Shown here one piece after another: positions 1 to 7,837 of a stretch of DNA of 64,000 nt. Positions within the stretch are counted from its first letter, which is position 1. Each line of letters starts with the position of its first letter. The translations under genes and the position numbers were made by a program. The notes under the pieces are model-generated. The model was given only the letters and a program-made list of their open reading frames with translations. It made no database searches and had not been told where the DNA came from. Where the stretch lies: assembly GCA_021740915.1 (NCBI GenBank), contig JAIOYW010000002.1:248001-312000 (forward strand), read 5' to 3'. The DNA comes from Ignavibacteriales bacterium. GTDB taxonomy: Bacteria > Bacteroidota > Ignavibacteria > Ignavibacteriales > Melioribacteraceae.

Positions 1-368
1 AGGGGATTTCTTTCGCCCTGAACAATAACTGCTGGTAAATTAATAGATCCGGAAGAAAGACTAAAAGCTAATTTAGTTGTGAATCCGGAACTTACTCTCA
101 CGTCAGTTATTGTCTGTTTCTGGTATCCAACTATTGAAGCAGTCACAGAATACACACCCGGTTTAACATTTAGTATAACAAAATTGCCTTCAAGATCGGT
201 TGCTGCTCCAAGAGTAGAACCCTCGATCATGACATTTGCAAAAGGAAGAGGTTCCCCAGTTTCTTTTTCAATAACTGTACCGGCAATTTTACCTGTGCTT
301 CCATATAAACATGTAAAAATGCCGAAGAACAGGATAAGTAAGATCATTCTGGTATTAGAATGGATCAT
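1..368 (-). CDS. TonB-dependent receptor, N-terminal part (cut by window edge)
   Basis: The ATG at 368-366 opens a reading frame that runs off the left edge, leaving about 122 residues. Residues 1-24 form a signal peptide (MIHSNTRMILLILFFGIF). Residues 25-110 read as a carboxypeptidase-regulatory-like beta-sandwich, with the typical GKIAGTVIEKETGEPLPFANV start and the GNFVILNVKPGVYSV strand. The end (NLPAVIVQGERNP) looks like the linker into a TonB plug. This domain order is typical of SusC-like or iron/vitamin TonB receptors of Bacteroidota, which import ligands across the outer membrane. The substrate cannot be told from this part. It is divergent from the glmM-like gene, with about 200 bp of AT-rich DNA between them. 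A cell-surface protein with only this N-terminal domain is the main alternative. Confidence 0.75.
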   Translation of the reverse strand, partial: MIHSNTRMILLILFFGIFTCLYGSTGKIAGTVIEKETGEPLPFANVMIEGSTLGAATDLEGNFVILNVKPGVYSVTASIVGYQKQTITDVRVSSGFTTKLAFSLSSGSINLPAVIVQGERNP

Positions 369-556
369 AGTACCACCTTGATTAGAATTGAAGATGTTGA
401 TAATTAAAGATAATTCTTTTAAAAATAGGAATGTGCTAAAGTATTTTCAAACTTATTTTTCTAAATATATAATATTTAACATTTTAAAAGTTTTATACCG
501 GGATTTTTCTATATTAATTTCATTCAATTTTTATTTTTCAGACATTTAGTGACTTT

Positions 557-563
557 AAGGAGG
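557..563 (+). promoter_or_regulatory. Strong Shine-Dalgarno site of the glmM-like gene
   Basis: AAGGAGG lies 7 bases before the ATG at 571. It is one of the strongest ribosome binding sites in the window and fixes that start. Confidence 0.8.
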
Positions 564-570
564 AATTTAT

Positions 571-1926
571 ATGCCAACATTGATGGTCAGCGTATCCGGA
601 ATTAGAGGAATCGTTGGAGATGGTCTTGATCCACACACTCTTGTTAAATATACATCGGCGTATGCAGAATTTATTGGGAAAGGGAAAGTTGTTCTTGGTA
701 GTGATGGTAGAATTACAGGGACAATGGTAAAGAACATTGTTGCCGGCACATTGTTGGCAAAAGGCCTGGATGTTATAGATATAGGTATCTGCCCAACGCC
801 GACAGTACTCTATAATGTTAACAAGTTAAATTGTCAGGGAGGAATTCAAATTTCCGCCAGCCACAATCCTAATGAGTGGAATGCACTTAAACTTTTGAAT
901 TCAAAGGGAGAGTTTATGACTCCGGATGAGAATAAACTTATGTTGAATTTAATTGAGAATGCCCAGAGCTACACTAATTGGGAGAACGTTGGTACGTATT
1001 CGGTCTCGAACGAAGGATTGGATAATCACTTTAAGGATGTGTTATCAATGCAGCACATTAATATTGCAGAGATAAGAAAGCGGAAATTCAGAGTTCTTCT
1101 CGACTGTGTAAATGGGGCAGGGTCATATATTATGCCCCGGCTGCTTGAGGAACTTGGATGCACCGTAATACCCATAAACTGTGAAAAGACCGGTGTTTTC
1201 CCTCGTCTTCCCGAGCCATTGCCTGAGAATCTTGTTGACACAATAAAAGCGGTTCGCGAGAATAATGTTGATATAGGCATCGTTGTTGACCCGGATGTTG
1301 ACAGACTAGTTCTTCTTACAGAAACAGGAGAGCCGTTCAGTGAGGAAAACACCATTACACAGGCCGTAAGATTTGTCCTTGGAAAAAATCCCGGAAATAT
1401 CGTTGTTAACCTTTCGACAACACGTGCTGTTGAGGATGTGGCAAAATCTTTCAGGTGCGAAGTTTTCAGATCGCCTGTTGGTGAGGCAAACGTCGTAGTA
1501 AAAATGAAAGAAGTTGATGCAGTAATAGGCGGCGAGGGCAGCGGCGGAGTAATTTATCCTGCACTCCATTATGGCAGGGATGCTCTGGTGGGTACAGTGA
1601 TCACCCTCCAGCATCTACTTGAATTCGGGGGAAAAATGTCGGAATTAAAACAGGCGCTCCCTCAATATTATATTGCAAAAAGTAAAATTAATGTGAGTGG
1701 TATCGATCCTGATGAAGTTCTTGAAAAACTTAAAGCAGTTTATAAATCAGGAATAATTAATACTGATGATGGGCTTAGAATAGATTTTCCTGACCATTGG
1801 GTCCATTTCCGCAAATCGAACACTGAACCAATAATCCGCTGCATCGCTGAAGCTGCAACAATTGAACTTGCTGAGGAATATATTTCAAAATATTTTGCGG
1901 AAGTACAGAAACTCGTGAAGAACTAA
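571..1926 (+). CDS. glmM: Phosphoglucosamine mutase / phosphohexomutase
   Basis: This 451-residue alpha-D-phosphohexomutase interconverts hexosamine (or hexose) 6-phosphate and 1-phosphate in the cytoplasm, feeding UDP-GlcNAc and nucleotide-sugar synthesis. The four family loops are visible: the phosphoserine loop ISASHNP (residues 94-100, catalytic Ser97), the metal-binding loop DPDVDR (240-245), the sugar-specificity loop GGEGSGGV (about 321-328) and the phosphate-binding loop RKSNTEPIIR near the C-terminus. The metal loop usually reads DGDxDR; here Pro replaces Gly but the three Asp are kept. The length and the GEGSGG loop fit the archaeal/Bacteroidota-type GlmM or phosphomannomutase group, so the exact sugar is uncertain. 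It is monocistronic, with a strong ribosome site upstream and a hairpin terminator downstream. Confidence 0.85.
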   Translation: MPTLMVSVSGIRGIVGDGLDPHTLVKYTSAYAEFIGKGKVVLGSDGRITGTMVKNIVAGTLLAKGLDVIDIGICPTPTVLYNVNKLNCQGGIQISASHNPNEWNALKLLNSKGEFMTPDENKLMLNLIENAQSYTNWENVGTYSVSNEGLDNHFKDVLSMQHINIAEIRKRKFRVLLDCVNGAGSYIMPRLLEELGCTVIPINCEKTGVFPRLPEPLPENLVDTIKAVRENNVDIGIVVDPDVDRLVLLTETGEPFSEENTITQAVRFVLGKNPGNIVVNLSTTRAVEDVAKSFRCEVFRSPVGEANVVVKMKEVDAVIGGEGSGGVIYPALHYGRDALVGTVITLQHLLEFGGKMSELKQALPQYYIAKSKINVSGIDPDEVLEKLKAVYKSGIINTDDGLRIDFPDHWVHFRKSNTEPIIRCIAEAATIELAEEYISKYFAEVQKLVKN

Positions 1927-1940
1927 AACAAAGAATTAAA

Positions 1941-1973
1941 AGAAGCCACTTAATTCAGGTGGCTTCTTTTTTT
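1941..1973. terminator. Bidirectional hairpin between glmM and the DUF58 gene
   Basis: AGAAGCCAC (1941-1949) pairs perfectly with GTGGCTTCT (1959-1967) and is followed by a T-run to 1973. On the other strand, the A-rich left flank supplies a weaker T-run. The right arm lies inside the 3' end of the convergent DUF58 gene, whose stop codon is at 1952-1950, so the stem also encodes that protein's last residues. Confidence 0.8.
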
Positions 1974-2852
1974 GAAAAAATTAAGAATTGCTTTATCAAA
2001 TGGAGTGGTAGTATCGATTAGATTATAATCTATATTATGATTCACACATTCAGATTTGATAGTCCGCAGAAATTCTGAAAATGCGGAATTGTAAGCCTTC
2101 TGAACCTGAAACGGCATAGTCGTCATCTCCTCCGCAGTTTCCTTATCTACAAAAATTGCATCCTTCCCAAATGAGAATTCCATCTCAACTTTATCCAATA
2201 TCTGGAAAACTATTACCTCATTCCCCTTATAACGAAAATGCTTAAGCGCCTGAAGCACTTTTGAGGAGTCATCGAAAAGATCAGAAATTATAATAACAAG
2301 CCCGCGGCGTTTTATTTTTTCAGCAATTTTATTTAGTGACGCGGCAGTATTGGTCGTCCCGGATGAAGAATGCGTAGAAAGCGACTTCAGGATTGAAGCA
2401 ACATGCAGACGTGTGGATTTTGGAATCAGATAGTCTTCAATTTTATCAGAGTAGAGAGCAAGTCCGGCGGCATCATTCTGACCTATAAGCAGATAAGAAA
2501 TAGACGCAGCAAGTATTTTACCGTATTCAAGTTTAGTGATATTACCCGAATGCTTAAAATCCATTGATTTACTTATGTCAAGAATAAGATTGCAGATAAG
2601 ATTGGTCTCTTCTTCATAACGTTTAACATAATATCTATCTGTTTTAGCGTACGCTTTCCAATCAATATTCTTAATAAAATCGCCCTGCATATATGGACGA
2701 TGTTCACTGAACTCAACACTAAAACCATGAAACGGACTTTTATGAAGACCTGTGAGAAATCCTTCAACAACGTATCTCGCCTTTAACTCAAGAGAATCGA
2801 GAGTTGAGATAAAGACCGGATCAAGAAATTTTCTGGTATCAGCGAAATTAAT
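1950..2852 (-). CDS. DUF58 family (vWA-like) protein with non-canonical start
   Basis: This is a DUF58 protein of about 300 residues, a family usually encoded with MoxR ATPases; the biochemical role is unclear. The signature EFSEHRPYMQGDFIKNIDWKA and the DISKSMD metal-site-like motif (the von Willebrand A MIDAS DxSxS) are clear. The first ATG (2690) would start inside this signature and remove 54 conserved residues (TRKFLDPVFISTLDSLELKA and so on), so it cannot be the real start. Upstream the frame is open to a TGA at 2861-2859 with no ATG, GTG or TTG. I place the start at ATT (2852-2850), which has AGGG nine bases before it. Alternatively a one-base indel in the A5 run at 2856-2852 would join the frame to a GTG at 2862. 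It follows the TPR lipoprotein gene by 14 bp. No MoxR gene is in view. Confidence 0.8.
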   Translation of the reverse strand: MNFADTRKFLDPVFISTLDSLELKARYVVEGFLTGLHKSPFHGFSVEFSEHRPYMQGDFIKNIDWKAYAKTDRYYVKRYEEETNLICNLILDISKSMDFKHSGNITKLEYGKILAASISYLLIGQNDAAGLALYSDKIEDYLIPKSTRLHVASILKSLSTHSSSGTTNTAASLNKIAEKIKRRGLVIIISDLFDDSSKVLQALKHFRYKGNEVIVFQILDKVEMEFSFGKDAIFVDKETAEEMTTMPFQVQKAYNSAFSEFLRTIKSECVNHNIDYNLIDTTTPFDKAILNFFKKRSHLN

Positions 2853-2866
2853 TTTTAATCACCCTG

Positions 2867-3373
2867 CTATTGAGGAACCACATTCTGTAGAATCTCCTCA
2901 GGAGTTTTTCCAAGATTCTGTAATTCCATTTCTGCGTCATCTGCAAGATCGCTCTGAGGATACTTCAAAAGAAAGAGTTCGTAATTATCTTTTGCACGAT
3001 TTAAATCATTTAATTCGTTTGCATATATAAAGCCGGCCATAAACAACGCCTGTGGAGCTAATGGATTGTCGGGATGATCAGTGTAAACTTTTTCAAAATA
3101 ATCAACTGATTTTTTGCCGCTTTCATAGGGTCCGGATGTTTTTACAACTTTCCCCTGATAGAGTTTTGCTATCTCAAATTTAGCATTACAGGCAAATTCA
3201 CTTTCCGGATGGGCTTGTAATAATGCTTCAAATTCTGTCAAAGATTCTTCATATTTACCATCTTTCAGTAATTTGGTCGCATTGTTGTAATAATCGGTAT
3301 CCGGCTTTCCGCCACATGCTGAAATAATTAGAACCATTAGAAAAAAAGCACAAAGTTTAAAAATGTTTTTCAA
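2867..3373 (-). CDS. TPR-repeat lipoprotein (BamD/CpoB-like)
   Basis: The 168-residue protein has a lipoprotein signal peptide ending in the lipobox IISAC (acylated Cys20), followed by tetratricopeptide-type helices: YYNNATKLLKDGKYEESLTEFEALLQAHPESEFACNAKFEIAKLY, then a second and third repeat with the PxxxLAxxA pattern. It is probably anchored in the outer membrane facing the periplasm. It resembles short BamD/YfiO or YbgF-type adaptors but is shorter than BamD (about 240 residues), so I would not call it bamD. It is the first gene of a two-gene unit with the DUF58 gene. The stop TAG at 2869-2867 is followed closely by the DUF58 ribosome site. Confidence 0.75.
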   Translation of the reverse strand: MKNIFKLCAFFLMVLIISACGGKPDTDYYNNATKLLKDGKYEESLTEFEALLQAHPESEFACNAKFEIAKLYQGKVVKTSGPYESGKKSVDYFEKVYTDHPDNPLAPQALFMAGFIYANELNDLNRAKDNYELFLLKYPQSDLADDAEMELQNLGKTPEEILQNVVPQ

Positions 3374-3491
3374 TTTCGAAGTCCTTTATTTTAAGATTCC
3401 AAATTTAATCAGAGAATAGGATTATCAAAAATAACTAATAAACAATATTCAGTGAATAAAGTTTCCGGTCAGAACAAGGTCATCTCAGAGG

Positions 3492-4538
3492 TTATTTTAC
3501 AAGGTGTGATTTTTTAAGACTATCGCCCCGGTCAATAGAAAGAAACCTGCCTAATCTTTCCAATTTTACTGATATTTCGTGTTGCGGGGAGGTATAATCC
3601 GGATATCGTTTGTTTGAGAAATTTTGCAATCTTTTTTTTGTCAGAAAAGGTTCAGGGGTAAAATTCGGCATCAGAACATTTGCGCCAGATTTCAGAGCAA
3701 TTTCACGTCCTGCTTTATTCAAGATATCCAGTCCGGTCACTGCCGGAAGATGACAATTTTTGAGCACTATCCTTGCAACTGCAATGGTTTTAATAGCTTC
3801 ATCGAAATTGCATATCTGCATATTCTGCAACGGAGTGAATGCCGAAGGAATAAATGGTGAAAAAACTGCCATATCAACATCAAGTTCACGGCTAAGAACA
3901 AGGTCATCGGCTATATCCTCAATCGTCTGGTTTGGCAAACCGATAATACTTCCTGTACCAGTTTGAAAACCTAACCTTTTTAAGAAGCGGAGATGCTGAA
4001 TACGCTCATTTCCCCTTATTAAACCATCCGTGAAATAGGTGAATAATTCACTATTTGCAGTTTCATGCTTAAGAAGATACCTGTCAGCTCCAGCCATCTT
4101 CCAGGCTTTGTATTCATCAAATCCTCTGGGACCAAGGCTAAGTGTTACTGCCAGATCCGTACTCTGTTTTATTTGGTATAAGATATAGGCGATCACATCT
4201 GTATCGTAATAAGTATCTTTCCCGGATTGCAGAATAATAGTTCTTATACCTTGAGCTGAAGCTGCCCGAACAACTTCAATTATTTGCTCAGGTGTCATCC
4301 GATAACGCTCAAGAGAAATATTTTCTTCTCTCAGACTGCAATAAAGACAATTCTGCTCACAATAATTCGAAAAGTCGAGAATACCACGCAGATGAATGCC
4401 GTCACCACAGAATTGCCGGCGAATTTCGTCTGCCCTCTGATATAAGAAATGAAGTTCATTTTTATCTGAAAATTTTAACAGATAAACAATTTCTTCTTTA
4501 CTTAAATCCTCTTCTTTGTTGATTATTTCGTGAAACAA
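3492..4538 (-). CDS. hydE: [FeFe]-hydrogenase maturase HydE-like radical SAM protein
   Basis: This 348-residue radical SAM enzyme has the CX3CX2C cluster motif at Cys60, Cys64 and Cys67 (NYCEQNCLYC), preceded by the HydE/BioB-like IHLRGILDFSN segment. The full-length match to HydE includes ILQSGKDTYYD, LSLGPR, DRYLLKHETA, TGSIIGLPNQT and the C-terminal LMPNFTPEPF. HydE works with HydG and HydF to build the di-iron subcluster of [FeFe] hydrogenase. Neither hydF, hydG nor a hydrogenase gene is adjacent, so the gene is an orphan here. The start is TTG (4538), with AAGGA just upstream. PylB or other HydE-like enzymes are alternatives, but the length and motifs favour HydE. Confidence 0.85.
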   Translation of the reverse strand: MFHEIINKEEDLSKEEIVYLLKFSDKNELHFLYQRADEIRRQFCGDGIHLRGILDFSNYCEQNCLYCSLREENISLERYRMTPEQIIEVVRAASAQGIRTIILQSGKDTYYDTDVIAYILYQIKQSTDLAVTLSLGPRGFDEYKAWKMAGADRYLLKHETANSELFTYFTDGLIRGNERIQHLRFLKRLGFQTGTGSIIGLPNQTIEDIADDLVLSRELDVDMAVFSPFIPSAFTPLQNMQICNFDEAIKTIAVARIVLKNCHLPAVTGLDILNKAGREIALKSGANVLMPNFTPEPFLTKKRLQNFSNKRYPDYTSPQHEISVKLERLGRFLSIDRGDSLKKSHLVK

Positions 4539-4751
4539 ATTTTCCTTAGTGTACTTAATTAATAAATATTTAAAAGTACTTTAGGACATCAATAAATATA
4601 CCATATTCAAATTCAGCGGTATAATTGGTCTTAGATCGGAATTGATCACTAAAAATTCTTATTTAAGAGAATATGTGTATATCGGACTTTCATATATTGG
4701 GGAAAACTTACAAACATCCGGGTTGGAGTGTTAAATGACCAAAAGCAATAC

Positions 4752-4774
4752 CGAATATTTGCTTTAAATATTCG
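4752..4774. promoter_or_regulatory. Perfect 9-bp inverted repeat upstream of tRNA-Ser(GGA)
   Basis: CGAATATTT (4752-4760) and AAATATTCG (4766-4774) form a perfect inverted repeat around GCTTT. It lies 11 bases before the presumed -7 element of the tRNA promoter, so it could be an operator or simply part of the promoter. Function unknown. Confidence 0.4.
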
Positions 4775-4785
4775 AATAAAAAAAG

Positions 4786-4793
4786 TATATTTG
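4786..4793 (+). promoter_or_regulatory. Bacteroidota-type -7 element of tRNA-Ser(GGA)
   Basis: TATATTTG matches the Bacteroidota sigma-A consensus TAnnTTTG exactly and lies 14 bases before the tRNA. A TTTG at 4758-4761 could be the -33 box, although the 24-base spacing is longer than usual. Confidence 0.5.
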
Positions 4794-4807
4794 GAATCGC
4801 TTTTTAC

Positions 4808-4894
4808 GGAGAGATGCAGGAGTGGTTGATCTGGCTACCCTGGAAAGGTAGTGTACTCGCAAGGGTACCGTGGGTTCGAATCCCACTCTCTCCG
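4808..4894 (+). tRNA. tRNA-Ser (anticodon GGA)
   Basis: The 87-nt gene has acceptor arms GGAGAGA (4808-4814) and TCTCTCC (4887-4893), discriminator G (4894), a T-arm containing GGGTTCGAATCCC, the long variable arm of a class II tRNA, and an anticodon loop reading CTGGAAA (anticodon GGA). The 3' CCA is not encoded. It reads UCC and UCU serine codons. Confidence 0.95.
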
Positions 4895-4898
4895 CAAT

Positions 4899-4930
4899 AA
4901 AAAACCCGCTTTTCGCGGGTTTTTTATTTT
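4899..4930 (+). terminator. Intrinsic terminator after tRNA-Ser(GGA)
   Basis: CCCGC (4905-4909), loop TTTTC, GCGGG (4915-4919), then a long T-run. The A-run before the stem extends the pairing with the T-run. Confidence 0.85.
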
Positions 4931-5014
4931 AAAGATCACTTCTTAACATTCTTCCTAATGAATCTTAAAATTATTTCCACACAAGGAACCTGAGCAATAT
5001 GAACAAAATGCCTG

Positions 5015-7381
5015 CTATTGTTTCTCAGTCGATTTTCTTAATTCCATTGTGTTCTGATAGAATTCTTCAAGTGTAAGTTCTTTCAGGAAAACAAGACCAT
5101 GCGCTGCACGGAGCCTGGGCATTTCACTTGCAACAAAGAAATCTTTGCCCAGACAAGTTCTTATTTTTTCGTATTGCTCCACTTGAATCTGCTGAGCAAG
5201 ACGACAGAAAGGCCCGTCAAGTTCATGACTTGGGAAACTGGCATTTTTTTGTGATCCATATCCATACATAAATGAGTTTTCCAATATTGCGAAACTATTA
5301 ATACTGGTTGGAATATAAATATTGGCTTCGGCAGGATGGAATCTGTACCACACATTTCTGTAACCCCAGACTTTTATGTCCTTATTCCCTGTCTCTTTTT
5401 CATATAATTTAAGTGCTTCGCTTGTTGCCTGAAGCACTTTATAATGCGTATCTGGTCCGCTGCCTTCCGGATCCAAAGCTACTGTTACGATTGTCGGCTT
5501 AGTTTTTCTTAACAAATTGAGAATCGGTCTTACATCCCTGTCCATTTCAGGTGTTTCGGTGAATACCTCACCCTGATAAAATCCAAGTCTCAGATGCCAG
5601 ACCCTGTCCTGATTAAATCCAAAATAACCCCATACAATTTCTTCTTCAAATTCCCTCTGCATTCCTTTCAATTTTTGTACATGGGGAATATCTTTTTTTC
5701 CGGGATATTGCGTGTTGAAGTAATTAGATAACTCATCAATTCTGTTCCTTAGATATCTTGGGTTATCCTCCTCATAAATTTCAACAAGGTTCCTGACAAG
5801 TCTTCTTGCCAGAGCTTCTTTTTTGAGAGTCCTACTATGAAGGGCAACGCCATCCAAATAAAGATTGACATCTCTGTTTTTCCCCTCGGCAAATTCAGGA
5901 TCGAAATACCTTTTATTAAATCTTGCAATAAAATCAGGTTCATCGATAAATTCTTTCAAAGCCTCAACAACCTCAAGCATATAAGCGTTCGTAACGCTCG
6001 TAAAACCACTTGTCATAGTTGCAAAATAGTTTTGATTTGTTGCTTCCCTGACAAGATGAACTACATAGGGCAAATAACCAAGCATTATATCATCATGGTG
6101 AGGACCGGTATGCAGTATCACCTGGTCGCGTGCGGTTACTAAACCATTTTTCAGTTTATTTGTTAACCCGGAATTAATTTCAGCCGAAATTTCCTGAGGT
6201 GTTTTCTTCGTGCGTTCAAGAACCAGTTTCCCAAATTTATCTGATTTGAAATCTTCCTTTGTCAGTTCAACGAGAGGCTTGTTTTTTTCTACGGCCAGAT
6301 TAATTATCGCCCGCTCAACAGATTTCTGAGTTAAAGGATTTTCCTGTTCCATCGCAACATACCTTCGCTCTTTCAGCCTGATCGCAGCTCCTGAAGTCAG
6401 ATAGAACCTTGCATTTTTTAGATTTTGAAGCACGGTAGCCGGATACTTGTTGGTTGAACCATTCTCGATTGAATCTCTTATAATGTTTGCTTTAGCCTCT
6501 CCGGCGGCAATAATTATTGCAACAGCCTCTTTATTGTGAGTAATCGTGTCCAGACCAATCGTTATTACTAATCGGTTGCGCGCAATTTCTATTCCTCCCA
6601 GGTCAGTTGAAGCAGCAGCCTGGGTTTCGTAATTTGTGTGCATTAGTCTTGTTGTGGAAAAATGATCACTTCCCTGCACATTAAAACCAATATGTCCATC
6701 CGGACCAATTCCGCCGAGGAAAAAGCCGATTCCGCCCCGTTCCCGCAGTCTTTTCTCATAGGTGGTGCAGAATTCATCCACTATTTCTATTGTCCGTTTC
6801 TGAAGTCGTTCAATCCTGTTTGAGGCATAGCGTGTTCTTAGCGAGAGATCAACCACCTTATCCGGGAAAATCTGTCCAAGAGGTAGGTTGTCCGCAGTTC
6901 CTATCTCATTCACATTAATTAGCATAGCTTTTGCAGGATCAAGATCAAAATTTTTGAAGTAATAACGCTGTATGTAATAATAGAATGAATTATGCTGATA
7001 AGAGTCAATTGGATAAAACTCATCAATCTGAACGAAATACAAACTCTGCATATCAGGCTTTATTCCAGGATCGATGCCCATTATTTTGAGTTCGCTTGCA
7101 ACACTTTCTTTCTGCCAGTTACGAAGATAATATCCCACCCATTTAATAAAGTGCTCGGGCGTCTTTCCTGTAGGCAGTGAGACTACTCCGCCAGGATTCT
7201 GCTGAACCCATTCTATAAATCTCAACGCGGTAAGCTTTCCGAGTTCCGGGAAATTACTTACCTGAATAATTGGTATTTTTTCTGTGGGAGGATAATAAAG
7301 CTTTTTTCCGGAGAGTTTCAGATAATGGTTTTCTACTTTTGAAAGATCTTTTTCTTTGAGACTTTCATAAATTTTTGTCAT
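5015..7381 (-). CDS. Glucosamine-6-phosphate deaminase-like / PIG-L deacetylase-like fusion
   Basis: The 788-residue protein joins two sugar-metabolism domains. Residues about 40-370 form a NagB/6-phosphogluconolactonase fold, with the phosphate loop LPTGKTPEHF, the QIDEFYPID segment corresponding to the catalytic Asp region, and GGIGPDGHIGFN. Residues about 420-780 match the PIG-L/LmbE deacetylase fold, with HTGPHHDDIMLGYL in place of the usual HPDDE zinc motif. NagB converts GlcN-6-P to Fru-6-P plus ammonia, and PIG-L enzymes remove acetyl groups from GlcNAc compounds. The fusion therefore suggests coupled deacetylation and deamination of amino sugars, as in similar long proteins of Bacteroidota. 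That coupling is inference. It stands alone between two tRNA-Ser genes. Confidence 0.85.
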   Translation of the reverse strand: MTKIYESLKEKDLSKVENHYLKLSGKKLYYPPTEKIPIIQVSNFPELGKLTALRFIEWVQQNPGGVVSLPTGKTPEHFIKWVGYYLRNWQKESVASELKIMGIDPGIKPDMQSLYFVQIDEFYPIDSYQHNSFYYYIQRYYFKNFDLDPAKAMLINVNEIGTADNLPLGQIFPDKVVDLSLRTRYASNRIERLQKRTIEIVDEFCTTYEKRLRERGGIGFFLGGIGPDGHIGFNVQGSDHFSTTRLMHTNYETQAAASTDLGGIEIARNRLVITIGLDTITHNKEAVAIIIAAGEAKANIIRDSIENGSTNKYPATVLQNLKNARFYLTSGAAIRLKERRYVAMEQENPLTQKSVERAIINLAVEKNKPLVELTKEDFKSDKFGKLVLERTKKTPQEISAEINSGLTNKLKNGLVTARDQVILHTGPHHDDIMLGYLPYVVHLVREATNQNYFATMTSGFTSVTNAYMLEVVEALKEFIDEPDFIARFNKRYFDPEFAEGKNRDVNLYLDGVALHSRTLKKEALARRLVRNLVEIYEEDNPRYLRNRIDELSNYFNTQYPGKKDIPHVQKLKGMQREFEEEIVWGYFGFNQDRVWHLRLGFYQGEVFTETPEMDRDVRPILNLLRKTKPTIVTVALDPEGSGPDTHYKVLQATSEALKLYEKETGNKDIKVWGYRNVWYRFHPAEANIYIPTSINSFAILENSFMYGYGSQKNASFPSHELDGPFCRLAQQIQVEQYEKIRTCLGKDFFVASEMPRLRAAHGLVFLKELTLEEFYQNTMELRKSTEKQ

Positions 7382-7516
7382 AATATCTATTCTTGTATTT
7401 GTTAATAATTTTTAAAATACTCTGTAATTCCCGTTCGGGTCATAATGAATGAAGGCAGGAGGTAAATAAAAAAGTATTTGTTCAATTTATGTGTGCATTA
7501 AAAATGCTTGGAATTG

Positions 7517-7605
7517 CGGAGAGAGAGGGATTCGAACCCTCGGTTCCACGTAAGCAGAACAACGGTTTTCGAGACCGTCCCATTCAACCACTCTGGCATC
7601 TCTCC
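7517..7605 (-). tRNA. tRNA-Ser (anticodon CGA)
   Basis: The 89-nt class II tRNA on the minus strand runs from 7605 down to the discriminator G at 7517. Its acceptor arms are GGAGAGA and TCTCTCC, it has a GGGTTCGAATCCC T-arm and a long variable arm, and the anticodon loop is CTCGAAA (anticodon CGA), reading UCG. CCA is not encoded. Its acceptor stem is identical to that of the GGA tRNA at 4808. Confidence 0.95.
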
Positions 7606-7746
7606 AGGCTAAATTCTATCCGGTATAAAAATTTCCGGAAAAAATAAAATTCAATCAGTCAAATTTAAGTAAATTGAGCCGTTCCGTAAAATTAAAATTT
7701 CTTCAAGTCGATTGATTAATTCAAATTTTAGATCTCGGCCGGGAAC

Positions 7747-7775
7747 AAAAAAAACGGGTCCTGAAGTGGACCCGT
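7747..7775 (-). terminator. Intrinsic terminator of alaS
   Basis: On the minus strand ACGGGTCC (7775-7768) pairs with GGACCCGT (7761-7754), followed by eight T residues (7754-7747). It lies about 60 bp past the alaS stop codon. Confidence 0.9.
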
Positions 7776-7837
7776 GCAAGTAGTGATAGTAAAAAAAATA
7801 TTTTATGAATAATCAATATATAAAAAAAATGCATTTC

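Noticed and set aside
79-381. Plus-strand ORF of 100 codons
   Set aside because: It is the antisense shadow of the TonB receptor on the minus strand.
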